Source of the DNA: an uncultured Methylococcaceae bacterium
Lineage (GTDB): Bacteria; Pseudomonadota; Gammaproteobacteria; Methylococcales; Methylomonadaceae
Direction: 5' to 3'
NCBI GenBank assembly: GCA_913056195.1
Contig: CAJXMF010000013.1
Location: 1-51,826, forward strand
DNA length: 51,826 bases
Shown here: in pieces, positions 28,120-38,543 of the stretch
How the letters are laid out: every line of letters starts with the position of its first letter
Position numbering within the stretch: the first letter of the stretch is position 1
Translations under genes and position numbers: made by a program
Notes under the pieces: generated by a model
Told to the model about the DNA's origin: nothing
The model's input: the letters and a program-made list of their open reading frames with translations, nothing else
Database searches by the model: none

Positions 28120-28576
28120 GGCGATTTTTTATGTGTTGGCGTCTGAATCGGAAACAGAGCGCCAGCACTTTGCCTGCCGCTTGATTGAAAAAATCTATCG
28201 CGGCGGCCAATTCTGTTATGTTTTGACCGACTCAAATCAACAAAGCCAGCAAATGGATGATTTATTATGGACATTCCGCGCCGGCAGCTTTGTTCCGCAT
28301 AGCGTCTATCAGCAAGATGCGCCTGACGCTGACGAGATTGATGACGTTTTAATCAATGGCGATCCGATACCAAACAAGCGGCGGGATATCGTCGTGAACC
28401 TGTCTAACCATATCCCGCAGCACGTTGAGCGCTGCCAAAAAATCGTGGAAATACTGACCTCTGCGGAAGCAAGCCGAAAAATGGGGCGACAACGTTATCG
28501 CCATTACCAGCAAGCCGGCTTCAAAATAACTACGCATAATATGGCAGACAAACACAAACAGACTAACCCTTCTTGA
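28112..28576 (+). CDS. holC: DNA polymerase III chi subunit
   Basis: A 154-residue HolC protein. The fold is recognisable from the N-terminal AIFYVLASESETERQHFACRL, the WTFRAGSFVPH block near 50-60, PDADEIDDVLI near 71-81 and VVNLSNHIPQH near 92-102. Chi links the clamp loader to single-strand binding protein at the replication fork. It is coupled to pepA and followed 24 bases later by valS, the conserved pepA-holC-valS order. Confidence 0.9.
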   Translation: MPEAIFYVLASESETERQHFACRLIEKIYRGGQFCYVLTDSNQQSQQMDDLLWTFRAGSFVPHSVYQQDAPDADEIDDVLINGDPIPNKRRDIVVNLSNHIPQHVERCQKIVEILTSAEASRKMGRQRYRHYQQAGFKITTHNMADKHKQTNPS

Positions 28577-28600
28577 TGATTCAGACACAATAAGAAATCC

Positions 28601-31408
28601 ATGGAAAAAACTTACGCACCACACGCAATCGAACAACGCTGGTATGACACCTGGGAACAAAAAGGCTATTTTGCCCCGCAAGGTGACGGTGAATCCTACT
28701 GCATTATGATTCCGCCGCCGAATGTCACCGGTAGCCTGCATATGGGCCATGCCTTTCAGGACACCATTATGGACGCCCTGATTCGCTACCACCGCATGAA
28801 GGGGAACTGTACCTTATGGCAAGCCGGTACCGATCATGCCGGTATCGCCACCCAAATGGTGGTAGAACGCCTGATCAATGCCGAAGGCAAAACCCGCTTT
28901 GATTATGGCCGGGAAAAATTTGTCGAAAAAGTATGGGAATGGAAACAGCAGTCTGGCGGCACCATCACTCGCCAGCTGCGCCGCATGGGCGCTTCGTTGG
29001 ACTGGAGCCGGGAACGCTTCACCATGGACGAAGGCATGTCAAAAGCAGTGCAGGAAGTTTTTATCAACCTGTATGAAGAAGGCCTGATTTACCGCGGTAA
29101 ACGTCTGGTCAATTGGGATCCGGTGTTGCATACGGCGGTATCGGATCTTGAAGTCTTGTCGGAAGAAGAAAATGGCGCCATGTGGCATATGCGCTACCCA
29201 TTTACCAATGGCAGCGGCCATTTAATTGTGGCCACAACCCGCCCCGAAACCATGCTGGGTGATGCCGCTGTAGCCGTCCATCCGAATGATGAACGCTACC
29301 AACACCTCATTGGCGAAACCGTCGAATTACCCTTGACCGGTCGTAAGATTCCGATTATCGCCGATGATTACGTCGACCCTGAATTCGGCACCGGTTGCGT
29401 TAAAATCACGCCGGCACATGATTTCAATGATTATGAGGTCTGGAGCCGACATCGTGATATGTCGGCGATTGCCGACCAACCGCATGGCGGTTTGATCAAT
29501 ATTTTTACGGTCGATGCCACCATTCGCGATAATGACGATAACTTCAATCTCATTCCTCAGGCTTATATCGGGCTGGATCGCTTTGATGCCCGCAAACAAA
29601 TCATCGCCGATCTGGAACAACAAGGACTTCTGGAAAAGATTGAAGATCACAAACTGATGGTTCCGCGCGGCGATCGCAGCGGTGCCGTCATTGAACCATT
29701 ATTGACCGATCAATGGTATGTCAAGGTCGAACCCCTGGCAAAACCGGCCATCAAGGCCGTCGAAAACGGCGACATCAAATTTGTCCCCGATAACTGGAAA
29801 AACACCTACTTTGAATGGATGCGTAACATTCAGGACTGGTGTATTTCCAGGCAAATCTGGTGGGGACACCGAATTCCGGCCTGGTATGACGAACAGGGCA
29901 ATATCTATGTCGGCCGCAATGAACAAGAGGTGCGAGAAACGCATCAATTAGCCGCCGATTATCCCTTAAAACAGGACGAAGATGTTCTCGACACCTGGTT
30001 TTCATCCGCCTTGTGGCCTTTCTCAACGCTCGGCTGGCCCGAGCAAACACCTCAGCTTGCCAGGCATTATCCAACCAGCGTGCTGGTCACAGGCTTTGAC
30101 ATTATTTTCTTCTGGGTCGCCAGAATGATTATGATGGGGCTTAAATTTCAGGACGACGTTCCCTTCAAGGAAGTTTATATCCACGGACTGGTACGCGATG
30201 CCGACGGCCAAAAAATGTCCAAATCCAAAGGTAATGTCCTTGATCCGATTGACCTGATTGACGGCATAGACCTTGAGTCGCTGGTTAAAAAACGTGTTTC
30301 CGGCATGATGCAGCCTCATCTGGCGGCAAAAATCGAAAAAGCCACGCGCAAACAATTCCCAGATGGTATTCCTTCCTTCGGCACCGACGCCTTGCGCTTC
30401 ACCTTCGCCTCACTCGCCTCGACCGGCCGTGATATTCGCTTTGACCTGGCGCGTACCGAAGGTTATCGGAATTTCTGTAACAAGCTGTGGAATGCCGCCC
30501 GTTATGTGCTGATGAATACCGAAAATCAGGACAATGGCTTATCCGCCGAAGCGATTGAATTTTCGCAGGCTGACCGCTGGGTTACCTCACGCCTGAATCA
30601 GATGAGCGAACAGGTTCATAAAGACATTGCACTGTATCGATTTGACCGGGTTGCACACGCCATCTATGAATTCACCTGGAATGAATACTGTGACTGGTAT
30701 CTGGAATTGGCCAAAATTTCCCTGCAATCGGAAAACCCGGCCTTGCAGAGAGGTACCCGTAAAACCTTGCTATCCGTTCTGGAGCAACTCCTGCGCATCG
30801 CCCATCCATTGATTCCATTTATCACCGAAGAAATCTGGCAACGTGTGGCACCACTGGCAGGGATTGAAGGCGAAACTATTATGTTACAGCCCTATCCTGA
30901 AGCCGATAACACACAGATTGATACCGATGCCATCGAACAAATTCAATGGGTGATGGAATTTATTCTGGGCACCCGCCGCATTCGAGGCGAAATGAACATT
31001 GCACCCGGCAAGCCATTACCGGTCTTGTTGAAAAACGGTAACGATAAAGACAAAGCCTTTGTCGAAAACAACCAGACTTATTTATCCAGATTAGGCCGAC
31101 TGGCCTCTATCGAATGGCTGGATGACAATGCAGCAGAACCTGAATCAGCCATTGCGTTAGTCGGCGAAATGCGTATTTTAATTCCGATGGCCGGTTTAAT
31201 TGATAAAGCCGCTGAATTGGCACGACTGGATAAAGAAATCCAGAAGATCGAAAAAGAACTGCCACGTATCGAAGGTAAACTGAACAACCCTAAGTTTATA
31301 GACAAAGCACCTGCTGAAGTCATTGATAAAGAAAAACAAAAACAGAACCGGCTGCAAAAAAACCTGCAGGAACTGCGCGAGCAACGGAAAAAAATAGCTG
31401 CGCTATAA
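28601..31408 (+). CDS. valS: Valyl-tRNA synthetase
   Basis: A 935-residue class I aminoacyl-tRNA synthetase that charges tRNA-Val. The HIGH-type motif is HMGH at 47-50 and the KMSKS loop lies near 537-541. Between them is the CP1 editing domain, with [17 protein letters not shown] near 212-228. The C-terminal 60 residues form the lysine-rich coiled coil found in bacterial ValRS. Length is normal. A strong hairpin follows the stop. Confidence 0.97.
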   Translation: MEKTYAPHAIEQRWYDTWEQKGYFAPQGDGESYCIMIPPPNVTGSLHMGHAFQDTIMDALIRYHRMKGNCTLWQAGTDHAGIATQMVVERLINAEGKTRFDYGREKFVEKVWEWKQQSGGTITRQLRRMGASLDWSRERFTMDEGMSKAVQEVFINLYEEGLIYRGKRLVNWDPVLHTAVSDLEVLSEEENGAMWHMRYPFTNGSGHLIVATTRPETMLGDAAVAVHPNDERYQHLIGETVELPLTGRKIPIIADDYVDPEFGTGCVKITPAHDFNDYEVWSRHRDMSAIADQPHGGLINIFTVDATIRDNDDNFNLIPQAYIGLDRFDARKQIIADLEQQGLLEKIEDHKLMVPRGDRSGAVIEPLLTDQWYVKVEPLAKPAIKAVENGDIKFVPDNWKNTYFEWMRNIQDWCISRQIWWGHRIPAWYDEQGNIYVGRNEQEVRETHQLAADYPLKQDEDVLDTWFSSALWPFSTLGWPEQTPQLARHYPTSVLVTGFDIIFFWVARMIMMGLKFQDDVPFKEVYIHGLVRDADGQKMSKSKGNVLDPIDLIDGIDLESLVKKRVSGMMQPHLAAKIEKATRKQFPDGIPSFGTDALRFTFASLASTGRDIRFDLARTEGYRNFCNKLWNAARYVLMNTENQDNGLSAEAIEFSQADRWVTSRLNQMSEQVHKDIALYRFDRVAHAIYEFTWNEYCDWYLELAKISLQSENPALQRGTRKTLLSVLEQLLRIAHPLIPFITEEIWQRVAPLAGIEGETIMLQPYPEADNTQIDTDAIEQIQWVMEFILGTRRIRGEMNIAPGKPLPVLLKNGNDKDKAFVENNQTYLSRLGRLASIEWLDDNAAEPESAIALVGEMRILIPMAGLIDKAAELARLDKEIQKIEKELPRIEGKLNNPKFIDKAPAEVIDKEKQKQNRLQKNLQELREQRKKIAAL

Positions 31409-31416
31409 ACCACAGC

Positions 31417-31446
31417 CCTCTGCCAGAATCATCGTTCTGGCAGAGG
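31417..31446 (+). terminator. Hairpin downstream of valS
   Basis: A perfect 12-pair stem (31417-31428 with 31435-31446) with a six-base loop starts nine bases after the valS stop. It lacks a T-run, since a C-rich tail follows. It is probably a terminator or a transcript-end stabiliser of the pepA-holC-valS unit. Confidence 0.6.
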
Positions 31447-31550
31447 CGTTGCCCCCGCCCTCAATTCAAATTTTATCCAACATACCTTAGACAAAAGCCA
31501 CTTTTCCACTATTATTAGGTTACCGTTTTAAACGAGTATTTTTGCTATTC

Positions 31551-33266
31551 ATGTCAACTTCTGCAAATGAATTACAATTTAGCGGGCTTGCCCGATGTCT
31601 GGTTAGTGAAGGTGTATTAACCAAAGAAGCCGCGCAACTCGCGCTGGCAGCATCCGCTAAACAAAAAATATCATTAATCAGTTATCTGGTTAATCACGAC
31701 AAGATTGATAGCCATATTCTTGCCAGTATTGCGTCGCAAGAATTTGGCGTCCCTTTTTTCGACCTGGACGCAATTGATGTCTCTGTCCTGCCCACAAAAT
31801 TACTTGATGAAAAGCTGATTCGCCAGCATCACGCCTTACCGCTGTTCAAACGCGGTAATCGCTTGTTCGTCGCCACATCGGATCCAACCAACTTCCAGGC
31901 GCTGGATGACATAAAATTTCACACTCGCCTGAATACCGAAAATATTCTGGTCGAAGAAGACAAACTCAGTAAGACGATAGACGCCGCTTTAGAGGCCGCG
32001 GATACGTCAATGAATGATCTTCTGGATGAAGACTTGGATAATATCGACATTTCTTCAGGTGAAGACGAAGGACCCGCAGAGGATACTTCCGATGTCGATG
32101 ATGCCCCCATTGTCCGTTTTGTCAATAAAATCCTGCTGGATGCGATTAAAAAAGGCGTTTCGGATATTCACCTGGAACCTTTTGAAAAAACATTCCGCAT
32201 CCGCTATCGCAGTGATGGCATTTTGCATGAAGCAGCCTCGCCACCGGTCAATATTTCAAACCGGATTATTTCCCGTATCAAGGTCATGTCACGTATGGAT
32301 ATCGCCGAGCGCCGTGTCCCTCAGGATGGCCGGATCAAAATGCAACTCTCCAAAAACCGAGCGATTGATTTTCGGGTCAACACCTGCCCAACCTTATACG
32401 GTGAAAAGGTCGTTCTCAGAATATTAGACCCCACCAGTGCCCAGATGGGCATTGAAAAATTAGGCTTTGAACCGGAGCAGCAAGAACTTTTTTTAAGCGC
32501 AATCCACAAGCCTTATGGCATGGTTCTGGTCACAGGCCCGACCGGAAGCGGTAAAACAGTCTCTCTCTATACCGGTCTCAATATCCTGAACAGCATGGAA
32601 AGAAATATTTCCACGGCAGAAGACCCCGTGGAAATCACCGTTGAAGGCATTAACCAGGTCAATGTCAATCCCAAAGCCGGCCTGACCTTTGCCGAAGCCT
32701 TGAAGGCCTTTCTGCGGCAAGACCCTGATATTATCATGGTGGGTGAGATCCGTGACCTGGAAACGGCCAGCATTGCCATAAAAGCCGCGCAAACCGGCCA
32801 CCTGGTTTTATCCACCCTGCATACCAACGATGCGCCACAAACCATCAACCGCCTGATGCAAATGGGCATCGAGCCATTCAACATCGTGTCGGCGATAAAC
32901 CTGGTCATGGCCCAGCGCCTGGCCCGCCGCCTCTGTGAGCACTGTAAAAAACCCGCCGATTATCCTGAAAAAACCTATCTCGATGCCGGTTTTAAAGCTG
33001 ATGAAATCAATGATCTTGAAATTTTTATCGCCAATGAAGACGGCTGCGAACATTGTACCCGTGGCTATAAAGGCCGCGTCGGGATTTACCAGGTGATGAC
33101 GATCAGCGAAAACATGCGTGCGCTGATTTTAAAAGGCGGAAATGCGATGGAATTGGCAGAATTATCGCTCAGTGAAGGTATAAATGATTTACGTTTATCC
33201 GGTTTACTGAAAATCAAACAAGGCATAACCTCACTCGAAGAAATCGACCGCGTCACCAAGGAATAA
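31551..33266 (+). CDS. pilB: Type IV pilus assembly ATPase PilB
   Basis: A 571-residue GspE/PilB hexameric ATPase that powers pilus extension from the cytoplasmic face. It has an N-terminal MshEN-like domain (about 1-150), then Walker A GPTGSGKT near 329-336, Asp-box and Walker B regions (PDIIMVGEIRDLE near 392-404) and a tetracysteine zinc site (CEHC near 462-465 and near 499-502). ATG at 31551 is preferred over a TTG three codons upstream. pilC follows two bases after the stop. No pilin gene is adjacent. Confidence 0.95.
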   Translation: MSTSANELQFSGLARCLVSEGVLTKEAAQLALAASAKQKISLISYLVNHDKIDSHILASIASQEFGVPFFDLDAIDVSVLPTKLLDEKLIRQHHALPLFKRGNRLFVATSDPTNFQALDDIKFHTRLNTENILVEEDKLSKTIDAALEAADTSMNDLLDEDLDNIDISSGEDEGPAEDTSDVDDAPIVRFVNKILLDAIKKGVSDIHLEPFEKTFRIRYRSDGILHEAASPPVNISNRIISRIKVMSRMDIAERRVPQDGRIKMQLSKNRAIDFRVNTCPTLYGEKVVLRILDPTSAQMGIEKLGFEPEQQELFLSAIHKPYGMVLVTGPTGSGKTVSLYTGLNILNSMERNISTAEDPVEITVEGINQVNVNPKAGLTFAEALKAFLRQDPDIIMVGEIRDLETASIAIKAAQTGHLVLSTLHTNDAPQTINRLMQMGIEPFNIVSAINLVMAQRLARRLCEHCKKPADYPEKTYLDAGFKADEINDLEIFIANEDGCEHCTRGYKGRVGIYQVMTISENMRALILKGGNAMELAELSLSEGINDLRLSGLLKIKQGITSLEEIDRVTKE

Positions 33267-33268
33267 CC

Positions 33269-34492
33269 ATGGCAGAAAAAACAGAAACCCTGATTGATTT
33301 TATCTGGGAAGGGTTCGATAAGCAGAAACAAAAAACCAAGGGCGAAATCAGCGCCAAAGACGCAACCGCCGCCCGTCTCGAATTACGCAAAATGGGAATC
33401 CGGGTTATTAAAATAAAACCCAAGCCCAAACCACTGTTCACAAAAAGAGCCCAACCAATTACGCCGGGTGATATTGCCGTTTTCGCGCGGCAATTGGCAA
33501 CCATGTTAGAAGCTGGAGTACCCTTGGTCCAGGCACTTGACATTGTGGGCCGCGGCCATGAAAACCCAAGTATGGCCGATATGCTATTATCCATAAAAGC
33601 CGATATTGAAGGGGGCGATACGCTGGCTCAGGCGCTCCGAAAAAAGGGCATCTATTTTGACGACCTGTTTTGCAACCTGGTGGAAGCCGGTGAACAAGCG
33701 GGTGTATTAGAAACCTTGCTGGATAAAATCGCGACCTATAAGGAAAAGTCTGAATCCATCAAGAAAAAGGTCAAAAAAGCATTGACCTACCCTATTGCCG
33801 TTTTAGTGGTCGCCTTTATTGTCACCGCCATACTGCTCATCTTTGTCGTGCCCGTATTCGAAGACTTGTTTAAAAGTTTTGGCGCCGACCTTCCAGCCTT
33901 TACCCAATTTGTTATTCATTTATCTGAATGGGCGCAGGAATGGTGGTGGGTCGTTCTGGCGATCATCGCAGGAACGGCGTATACATTTAGCTATTTCAAA
34001 AAACGCTCACATAAATTCAATCAGACTCTGGATAGAATCCTGTTAAAAATTCCGGTTGTCGGCATGATTCTTGAAAAATCTGCCATTGCCCGTTTTGCCC
34101 GAACACTCTCCACCATGTCCGCTGCGGGCGTACCGCTGGTTGATGCCTTGGAATCAGTCGCCGGTGCCTGTGGCAACAGCGTGTTTTATGATGCGGTAAT
34201 GCAGATGCGTGAAGATGTCTCAACCGGTCAGCAATTGCAATTCTCCATGACGCAGACAGGTATCTTTCCGCACATGGTCATACAAATGGTCGCCATTGGT
34301 GAAGAGTCAGGCTCAATTGATGCCATGCTGGATAAAGTTGCCGATTTTTTCGAAGAAGAAGTCGATAACCTGGTGGATAATTTGAGCAGTTTGATGGAAC
34401 CGATTATTATGGTGATTCTCGGTATTCTAGTCGGTGGCCTGATCATCGCTATGTACTTACCTATCTTCAAACTTGGCGCCGCCGTCGGCTAA
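33269..34492 (+). CDS. pilC: Type IV pilus inner-membrane platform protein PilC
   Basis: A 407-residue GspF/PilC protein with two repeated cytoplasmic helical domains and three membrane spans (about 174-197, 225-245, 375-400). Family signatures are the repeated ARQLATMLEAGVPLVQAL (near 73-90) and ARTLSTMSAAGVPLVDAL (near 276-293). It forms the rotating platform between PilB or PilT and the growing pilus. It sits between pilB and pilD. Confidence 0.95.
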   Translation: MAEKTETLIDFIWEGFDKQKQKTKGEISAKDATAARLELRKMGIRVIKIKPKPKPLFTKRAQPITPGDIAVFARQLATMLEAGVPLVQALDIVGRGHENPSMADMLLSIKADIEGGDTLAQALRKKGIYFDDLFCNLVEAGEQAGVLETLLDKIATYKEKSESIKKKVKKALTYPIAVLVVAFIVTAILLIFVVPVFEDLFKSFGADLPAFTQFVIHLSEWAQEWWWVVLAIIAGTAYTFSYFKKRSHKFNQTLDRILLKIPVVGMILEKSAIARFARTLSTMSAAGVPLVDALESVAGACGNSVFYDAVMQMREDVSTGQQLQFSMTQTGIFPHMVIQMVAIGEESGSIDAMLDKVADFFEEEVDNLVDNLSSLMEPIIMVILGILVGGLIIAMYLPIFKLGAAVG

Positions 34493-34501
34493 CACAAAAC
34501 G

Positions 34502-35371
34502 ATGACTATCATAGCGTTACTAAAACAATTCCCGCTGATACTCACAAGCATTGTCTTTATTCTGGGGCTACTGGTCGGCAGTTTTTTAAATGTCGTCATC
34601 TACCGCTTGCCGGTCATGATGAACCGCGCCTGGCGGAAAGAATGTCTGGACTATCTGGAAATGGAATCCGACACAGAACAATCGCCATTCAATCTGTCTG
34701 TGCCACACTCACACTGCCCAAAATGTAAAGCACCGGTCAAACCCTGGCAAAATATTCCGGTGCTGAGTTATCTACTGTTAGGCGGCAAATGTCATCACTG
34801 TAAAACGCCTATTTCGATTCGTTATCCCTTGATTGAAGCCTTCACCGCTGTATTATCCGCCATTGTCGCCTGGCATTTTGGTTTCAGTCCCGTGTTGTTA
34901 TTTGCCTTAGGTTTAACCTGGGTGTTAATCGCCTTGAGTTTCATTGATATTGATCATCAATTACTGCCCGACCAGCTCACCTTGCCCACGCTGTGGCTGG
35001 GTATTTTGCTCAATGTATTTAATTTATTTACCGATCTTGAATCCAGCGTTATCGGTGCAATGGCCGGTTATTTGATCCTCTGGTCAATTTATCAGCTGTT
35101 TAAACTGTTCACCGGTAAAGAAGGCATGGGTTATGGTGATTTCAAGTTACTCGCCTTGCTCGGCGCCTGGCTGGGCTGGCAATACCTACCACTCATCATC
35201 CTGTTATCTTCCCTGGTTGGCGCCATTATTGGCATTGCTATGATTGTGTTTGTCAAACACGACCACCGTCAACCCATCCCGTTTGGCCCCTATCTGGCTG
35301 CGGCAGGCTGGCTCGCGTTGATTTGGGGCAACCAACTCAATCAACTCTACCTCAATGCAACAGGCCTCTAA
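34502..35371 (+). CDS. pilD: Prepilin peptidase / N-methyltransferase PilD
   Basis: A 289-residue aspartic membrane protease that cleaves prepilin leader peptides and methylates the new N-terminus. The cytoplasmic zinc loop holds C72, C75, C97 and C100. The two catalytic aspartates lie in IDIDHQLLPD (D149) and GYGDFK (D213). About eight helices are predicted. Its 3' end overlaps coaE by 17 bases. Confidence 0.95.
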   Translation: MTIIALLKQFPLILTSIVFILGLLVGSFLNVVIYRLPVMMNRAWRKECLDYLEMESDTEQSPFNLSVPHSHCPKCKAPVKPWQNIPVLSYLLLGGKCHHCKTPISIRYPLIEAFTAVLSAIVAWHFGFSPVLLFALGLTWVLIALSFIDIDHQLLPDQLTLPTLWLGILLNVFNLFTDLESSVIGAMAGYLILWSIYQLFKLFTGKEGMGYGDFKLLALLGAWLGWQYLPLIILLSSLVGAIIGIAMIVFVKHDHRQPIPFGPYLAAAGWLALIWGNQLNQLYLNATGL

Positions 35372-35963
35372 CCCACCCTTAAAAATCGGCTTGACCGGCG
35401 GCATCGGCAGCGGCAAAAGTACCGTTTGCAAATTGTTTGCCGCCTTTTCAATTCCAGTTATCGATGCTGATATCATTGCCCGTGAAGTGGTTACACCCGG
35501 ACAAGCCGGGCTCGCCCAAATCCAGCAGAATTTTGACGACATCCTGTTACCCGACGGTACCCTGGATCGTAAAAAACTGGGGCAAATCATTTTTGCTGAC
35601 CCTGCCAAAAAACAATGCCTGGAAAATATCCTGCATCCTTTGATTTACCAGCGTTTGAAAACCGAAGCGGCGACACAACCCGGTCCTTATGTCATCCTCG
35701 CCATCCCGTTATTATTTGAAACGAACATGACTGATCTGGTCGATCGTATTTTGGTCATTGACTGCCCGGAAGACTTGCAATTTCAGCGTGTTAAACAACG
35801 CGACCGATTAGACGATGAGCAAATCCAGCGTATCATCGCCAGCCAATCCAGTCGCCAGGAACGTTTACGCCGAGCCGATGACATTATCGACAATTCAAAA
35901 TCAACCGCCGAACTTGCAGAACAAGTTAAAAACCTTCACAATTTATACCTTTCATTGATTTAA
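35355..35963 (+). CDS. coaE: Dephospho-CoA kinase
   Basis: A 202-residue P-loop kinase for the last step of coenzyme A synthesis. The Walker A GGIGSGKST lies near 15-23, DADIIAREVV near 37-46, a PLLFE motif near 117-121 and the lid arginines in VKQRDRL near 146-152. It starts inside the end of pilD and is followed after five bases by zapD, the usual gammaproteobacterial order. Confidence 0.95.
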   Translation: MQQASNPPLKIGLTGGIGSGKSTVCKLFAAFSIPVIDADIIAREVVTPGQAGLAQIQQNFDDILLPDGTLDRKKLGQIIFADPAKKQCLENILHPLIYQRLKTEAATQPGPYVILAIPLLFETNMTDLVDRILVIDCPEDLQFQRVKQRDRLDDEQIQRIIASQSSRQERLRRADDIIDNSKSTAELAEQVKNLHNLYLSLI

Positions 35964-35968
35964 TCAAG

Positions 35969-36751
35969 GTGCGCTTCGGTTTGAATACACAAATCACTTA
36001 TGAATTTCCGCTCAATGAGCGCATCCGGGTTTTTATGCGGCTTGAGCAATTATTTATGCAGCTCAACTATTTTCTACAAGGCGACACCGTCTATGAAAAA
36101 CGGGCCGCAGTATCTACTCTGCTAGAAATTCTGATGATTTTCAGCCGGAATGACCTGAAATCAGAATTATTGAAAGAAATGGATCGACAAATCAAAGTCT
36201 TCACACAGCTGAGCAACAGCCAGAATGTCGACAACCAAAAGCTCAGCGAAATTCTGGATGACTTACAAAAAACCAGCCAGGCGCTGCATAAAGCCAATGG
36301 AAAAATCGGCATCAATGTCATGGAAAGCGACTTATTCCAAAGCATTTCACAACGAAATTCGATTCCAGGTGGCAGCTTCGCCTTCGATTTACCCGCCTAT
36401 CATTATTGGCTTGAGCAAAATGCCGAGCAACAACAAAAAGACCTGGAACGCTGGACCCGTCCATTCCGCACTATCAATCAGGCCATCGACATGATTTTAG
36501 GCTATATCCGGCAATGCAATATGCCTAAACAATACACCGCCGAAGCCGGTTTCTTCCAAATGGGCTTAGATAGCAGTCAACCGGTACAATTATTGCGTGT
36601 ATTACTGGATAAAAGCATTCCCTGCTTTGCCGAAATCAGTGGCGGTAAATACCGCTTTACCATCCGCTTCATGGAGCCATCCAACGACAAAAACCGCCCC
36701 GTACAAACAACCCAGGATATTCCTTTTTTATTAACCCGTTGTATTTTCTAA
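35969..36751 (+). CDS. zapD: Cell division protein ZapD
   Basis: A 260-residue ZapD (YacF, DUF1342) protein that cross-links FtsZ filaments. ITYEFPLNERIRVFMRLEQLF at the N-terminus and LPAYHYWLE near 138 are diagnostic. The start is uncertain. GTG at 35969 has no ribosome site, whereas TTG at 35981 lies nine bases after AAGGTG and gives a 256-residue protein, which I find more plausible. It is between coaE and yacG. Confidence 0.93.
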   Translation: MRFGLNTQITYEFPLNERIRVFMRLEQLFMQLNYFLQGDTVYEKRAAVSTLLEILMIFSRNDLKSELLKEMDRQIKVFTQLSNSQNVDNQKLSEILDDLQKTSQALHKANGKIGINVMESDLFQSISQRNSIPGGSFAFDLPAYHYWLEQNAEQQQKDLERWTRPFRTINQAIDMILGYIRQCNMPKQYTAEAGFFQMGLDSSQPVQLLRVLLDKSIPCFAEISGGKYRFTIRFMEPSNDKNRPVQTTQDIPFLLTRCIF

Positions 36752-36773
36752 ACCTCATCCCCATTATCAGCGT

Positions 36774-36977
36774 ATGAAAGTTAAATGCCCGACCTGCAAA
36801 AAGGAAGTCCTTTGGCTCAAAGAAGAAAAATTCAAGCCCTTTTGCAGCCATCGCTGCCGCTTGATTGACCTTGGCGATTGGGCGACCGAAGCGCATAAAA
36901 TTCCGGGAGAACCCGCCTGGCTTGATGACGAGAATGCATACAACAACATCGATTCAACGCAAGACGACGTTTTTTAA
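36774..36977 (+). CDS. yacG: DNA gyrase inhibitor YacG
   Basis: A 67-residue zinc-finger protein. CPTC at 4-7 and the pair C24/C28 in FCSHRCRLIDLGDWA form the zinc site typical of YacG, which binds GyrB and blocks gyrase. The acidic C-terminal tail is usual. It closes the pilBCD-coaE-zapD-yacG run. A weak hairpin (36978-36994) overlaps the end. Confidence 0.93.
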   Translation: MKVKCPTCKKEVLWLKEEKFKPFCSHRCRLIDLGDWATEAHKIPGEPAWLDDENAYNNIDSTQDDVF

Positions 36978-37054
36978 CCTTACTTAACGTAAGGCTGAAT
37001 TAAATTCTCGCCGGGGTCGGTTTCTGATAGAAGCATAACAACGAGGAGAAAAAA

Positions 37055-37486
37055 ATGAATAAAACCCATATCGTCTGCCCACATTGCAACACCACGAATC
37101 GTGTATTGACCGAAAAGCTCGGCCATCAACCGAAATGTGGTCAATGTAAAAAGCCGTTATTTACCGGTCAGCCGGTCGAATTGAACAGCCAGAATTTCGC
37201 TAAATTTATCCAACAGAACGATATTCCTGTCATCGTCGATTTCTGGGCCCCCTGGTGTGGCCCCTGTAAGATGATGGCACCACAGTTTGCCGATGCCGCA
37301 CGGCAACTTGAACCGTCTTTCCGGTTAGCCAAGTTGAATACAGAACAGGAACAAATGATTGCAGCCAATTTTAATATCCGCAGCATTCCGACCCTGGTCG
37401 TGTTTAAACAAGGTCAGGAAGTTGCGCGCCAGGCCGGTGCCATGAACAGAGCAGATATTATTCGCTGGGCACAGACCTACCGTTAA
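37055..37486 (+). CDS. trxC: Thioredoxin 2
   Basis: A 143-residue TrxC-type thioredoxin. An N-terminal zinc finger (CPHC near 9-12 and CGQC near 29-32) precedes a thioredoxin domain with the active site WCGPC near 68-72. It is a cytoplasmic disulfide reductase linked in E. coli to oxidative-stress response. AGGAG lies before the start. It converges on the Nudix fusion gene with only three bases between stops. Confidence 0.95.
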   Translation: MNKTHIVCPHCNTTNRVLTEKLGHQPKCGQCKKPLFTGQPVELNSQNFAKFIQQNDIPVIVDFWAPWCGPCKMMAPQFADAARQLEPSFRLAKLNTEQEQMIAANFNIRSIPTLVVFKQGQEVARQAGAMNRADIIRWAQTYR

Positions 37487-37489
37487 ATT

Positions 37490-38443
37490 TCAGCAGCCGC
37501 CCCTGTCTTTGATAAATGTTCGAATACCGGCAACGCCCTGGCCACCACAATCTTTTACCTGTGGCAAATCTGCCGCACCGACACCGCCTAAGGCATAAAC
37601 CGGGAGGCCACAGTTCTCTGTCAACTGTTTGAACTGTGGCCAACCTAAGGCGGGTGCATCCGGATGCGAGGCGGTTTTCTGTACGGGGGCTAACACGACA
37701 AAATCGACACCGATTTTTTCAGCCTGTGCCAATTCTGCCGCCGTATGACAGGATGCCGCTACCCATTTAAAACCTTCCGGCCTGGAGGCATAACGCATCA
37801 AATCATCACTGGTTAAATGCATACCAATAGCATGGCTATCAGCAAGGCAAACCGGTAAGGCAGAATTCATCAAAAGTTGACACCCGCCTGCCTGGGCTTT
37901 CTGCCTTAATTGCGCGAGCAATGTATCCATAACCGGCATTTTCAAGGTCTTCAGTCGAATTTGCACCATTTTGACTTTATTAGCCAATATTCGCTCGAAC
38001 CGCATCAACACCTGGTGCTCGTCCACGCCTTCCAGAATCGCGTAAAACGGCGGCAGCCTGATGGCATTGATGATCGGTCGATTCGCCGCTGGAAAGTCAT
38101 ATTCAGACAAATTATGTCGCTGGACCCAGGTAATCTCCTGCCCTTCCCGCCCAGATGGATTCCCGATAAATGCGTTAACCCGCCAAACGTCCAATAAAAC
38201 ACGGCAATCGTCATATTGATAAGGAATTTTAATCAAAGGTTCGGCATGTTGGACGATAATGCCCAGTTCTTCAGCTAATTCTCGCTGCAATGTCCGCGCA
38301 AAGGTTTCACCCGTCTCACGCTTCCCTCCGGGGAACTCCCATAGCCCGCCCTGGTGCGCATCAGCATGTCGCTTGGCAATTAAAATGTGACCATCATCCC
38401 GTTCAATAACGCCAACAGCCACCTGTAAAAATGGCCTTTTCAT
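37490..38443 (-). CDS. Nudix hydrolase fused to thiamine-phosphate-synthase-like domain
   Basis: A 317-residue protein with two domains. Residues 1-130 are a MutT-type Nudix domain with a full Nudix box (GGKRETGE through REL and EELGI, about 39-61), expected to hydrolyse oxidised dGTP. Residues 140-317 resemble thiamine phosphate synthase (ThiE/TenI), with a TIM-barrel end GLPVYALGGVGAADLP. This fusion is common in gammaproteobacteria near argJ, and the role of the ThiE-like part is unproven. A 100-base gap separates it from argJ. Confidence 0.93.
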   Translation of the reverse strand: MKRPFLQVAVGVIERDDGHILIAKRHADAHQGGLWEFPGGKRETGETFARTLQRELAEELGIIVQHAEPLIKIPYQYDDCRVLLDVWRVNAFIGNPSGREGQEITWVQRHNLSEYDFPAANRPIINAIRLPPFYAILEGVDEHQVLMRFERILANKVKMVQIRLKTLKMPVMDTLLAQLRQKAQAGGCQLLMNSALPVCLADSHAIGMHLTSDDLMRYASRPEGFKWVAASCHTAAELAQAEKIGVDFVVLAPVQKTASHPDAPALGWPQFKQLTENCGLPVYALGGVGAADLPQVKDCGGQGVAGIRTFIKDRGGC

Positions 38444-38543
38444 TGTAAATATTCAGAGCCCCCTACTCTATTTGATACGCTCATCCCAGCCTTCCCATAG
38501 GGCGAAGGCGATGTTGAGAGGATTCCTGAATATTGACGCTTCA

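Noticed and set aside
31542-31550. TTG start three codons upstream of pilB
   Set aside because: The ATG at 31551 gives the usual PilB N-terminus, and the extra codons add nothing recognisable.
38489-38509. Short inverted repeat between the Nudix fusion and argJ as a terminator
   Set aside because: The stem is only six pairs with a long loop and no T-run.
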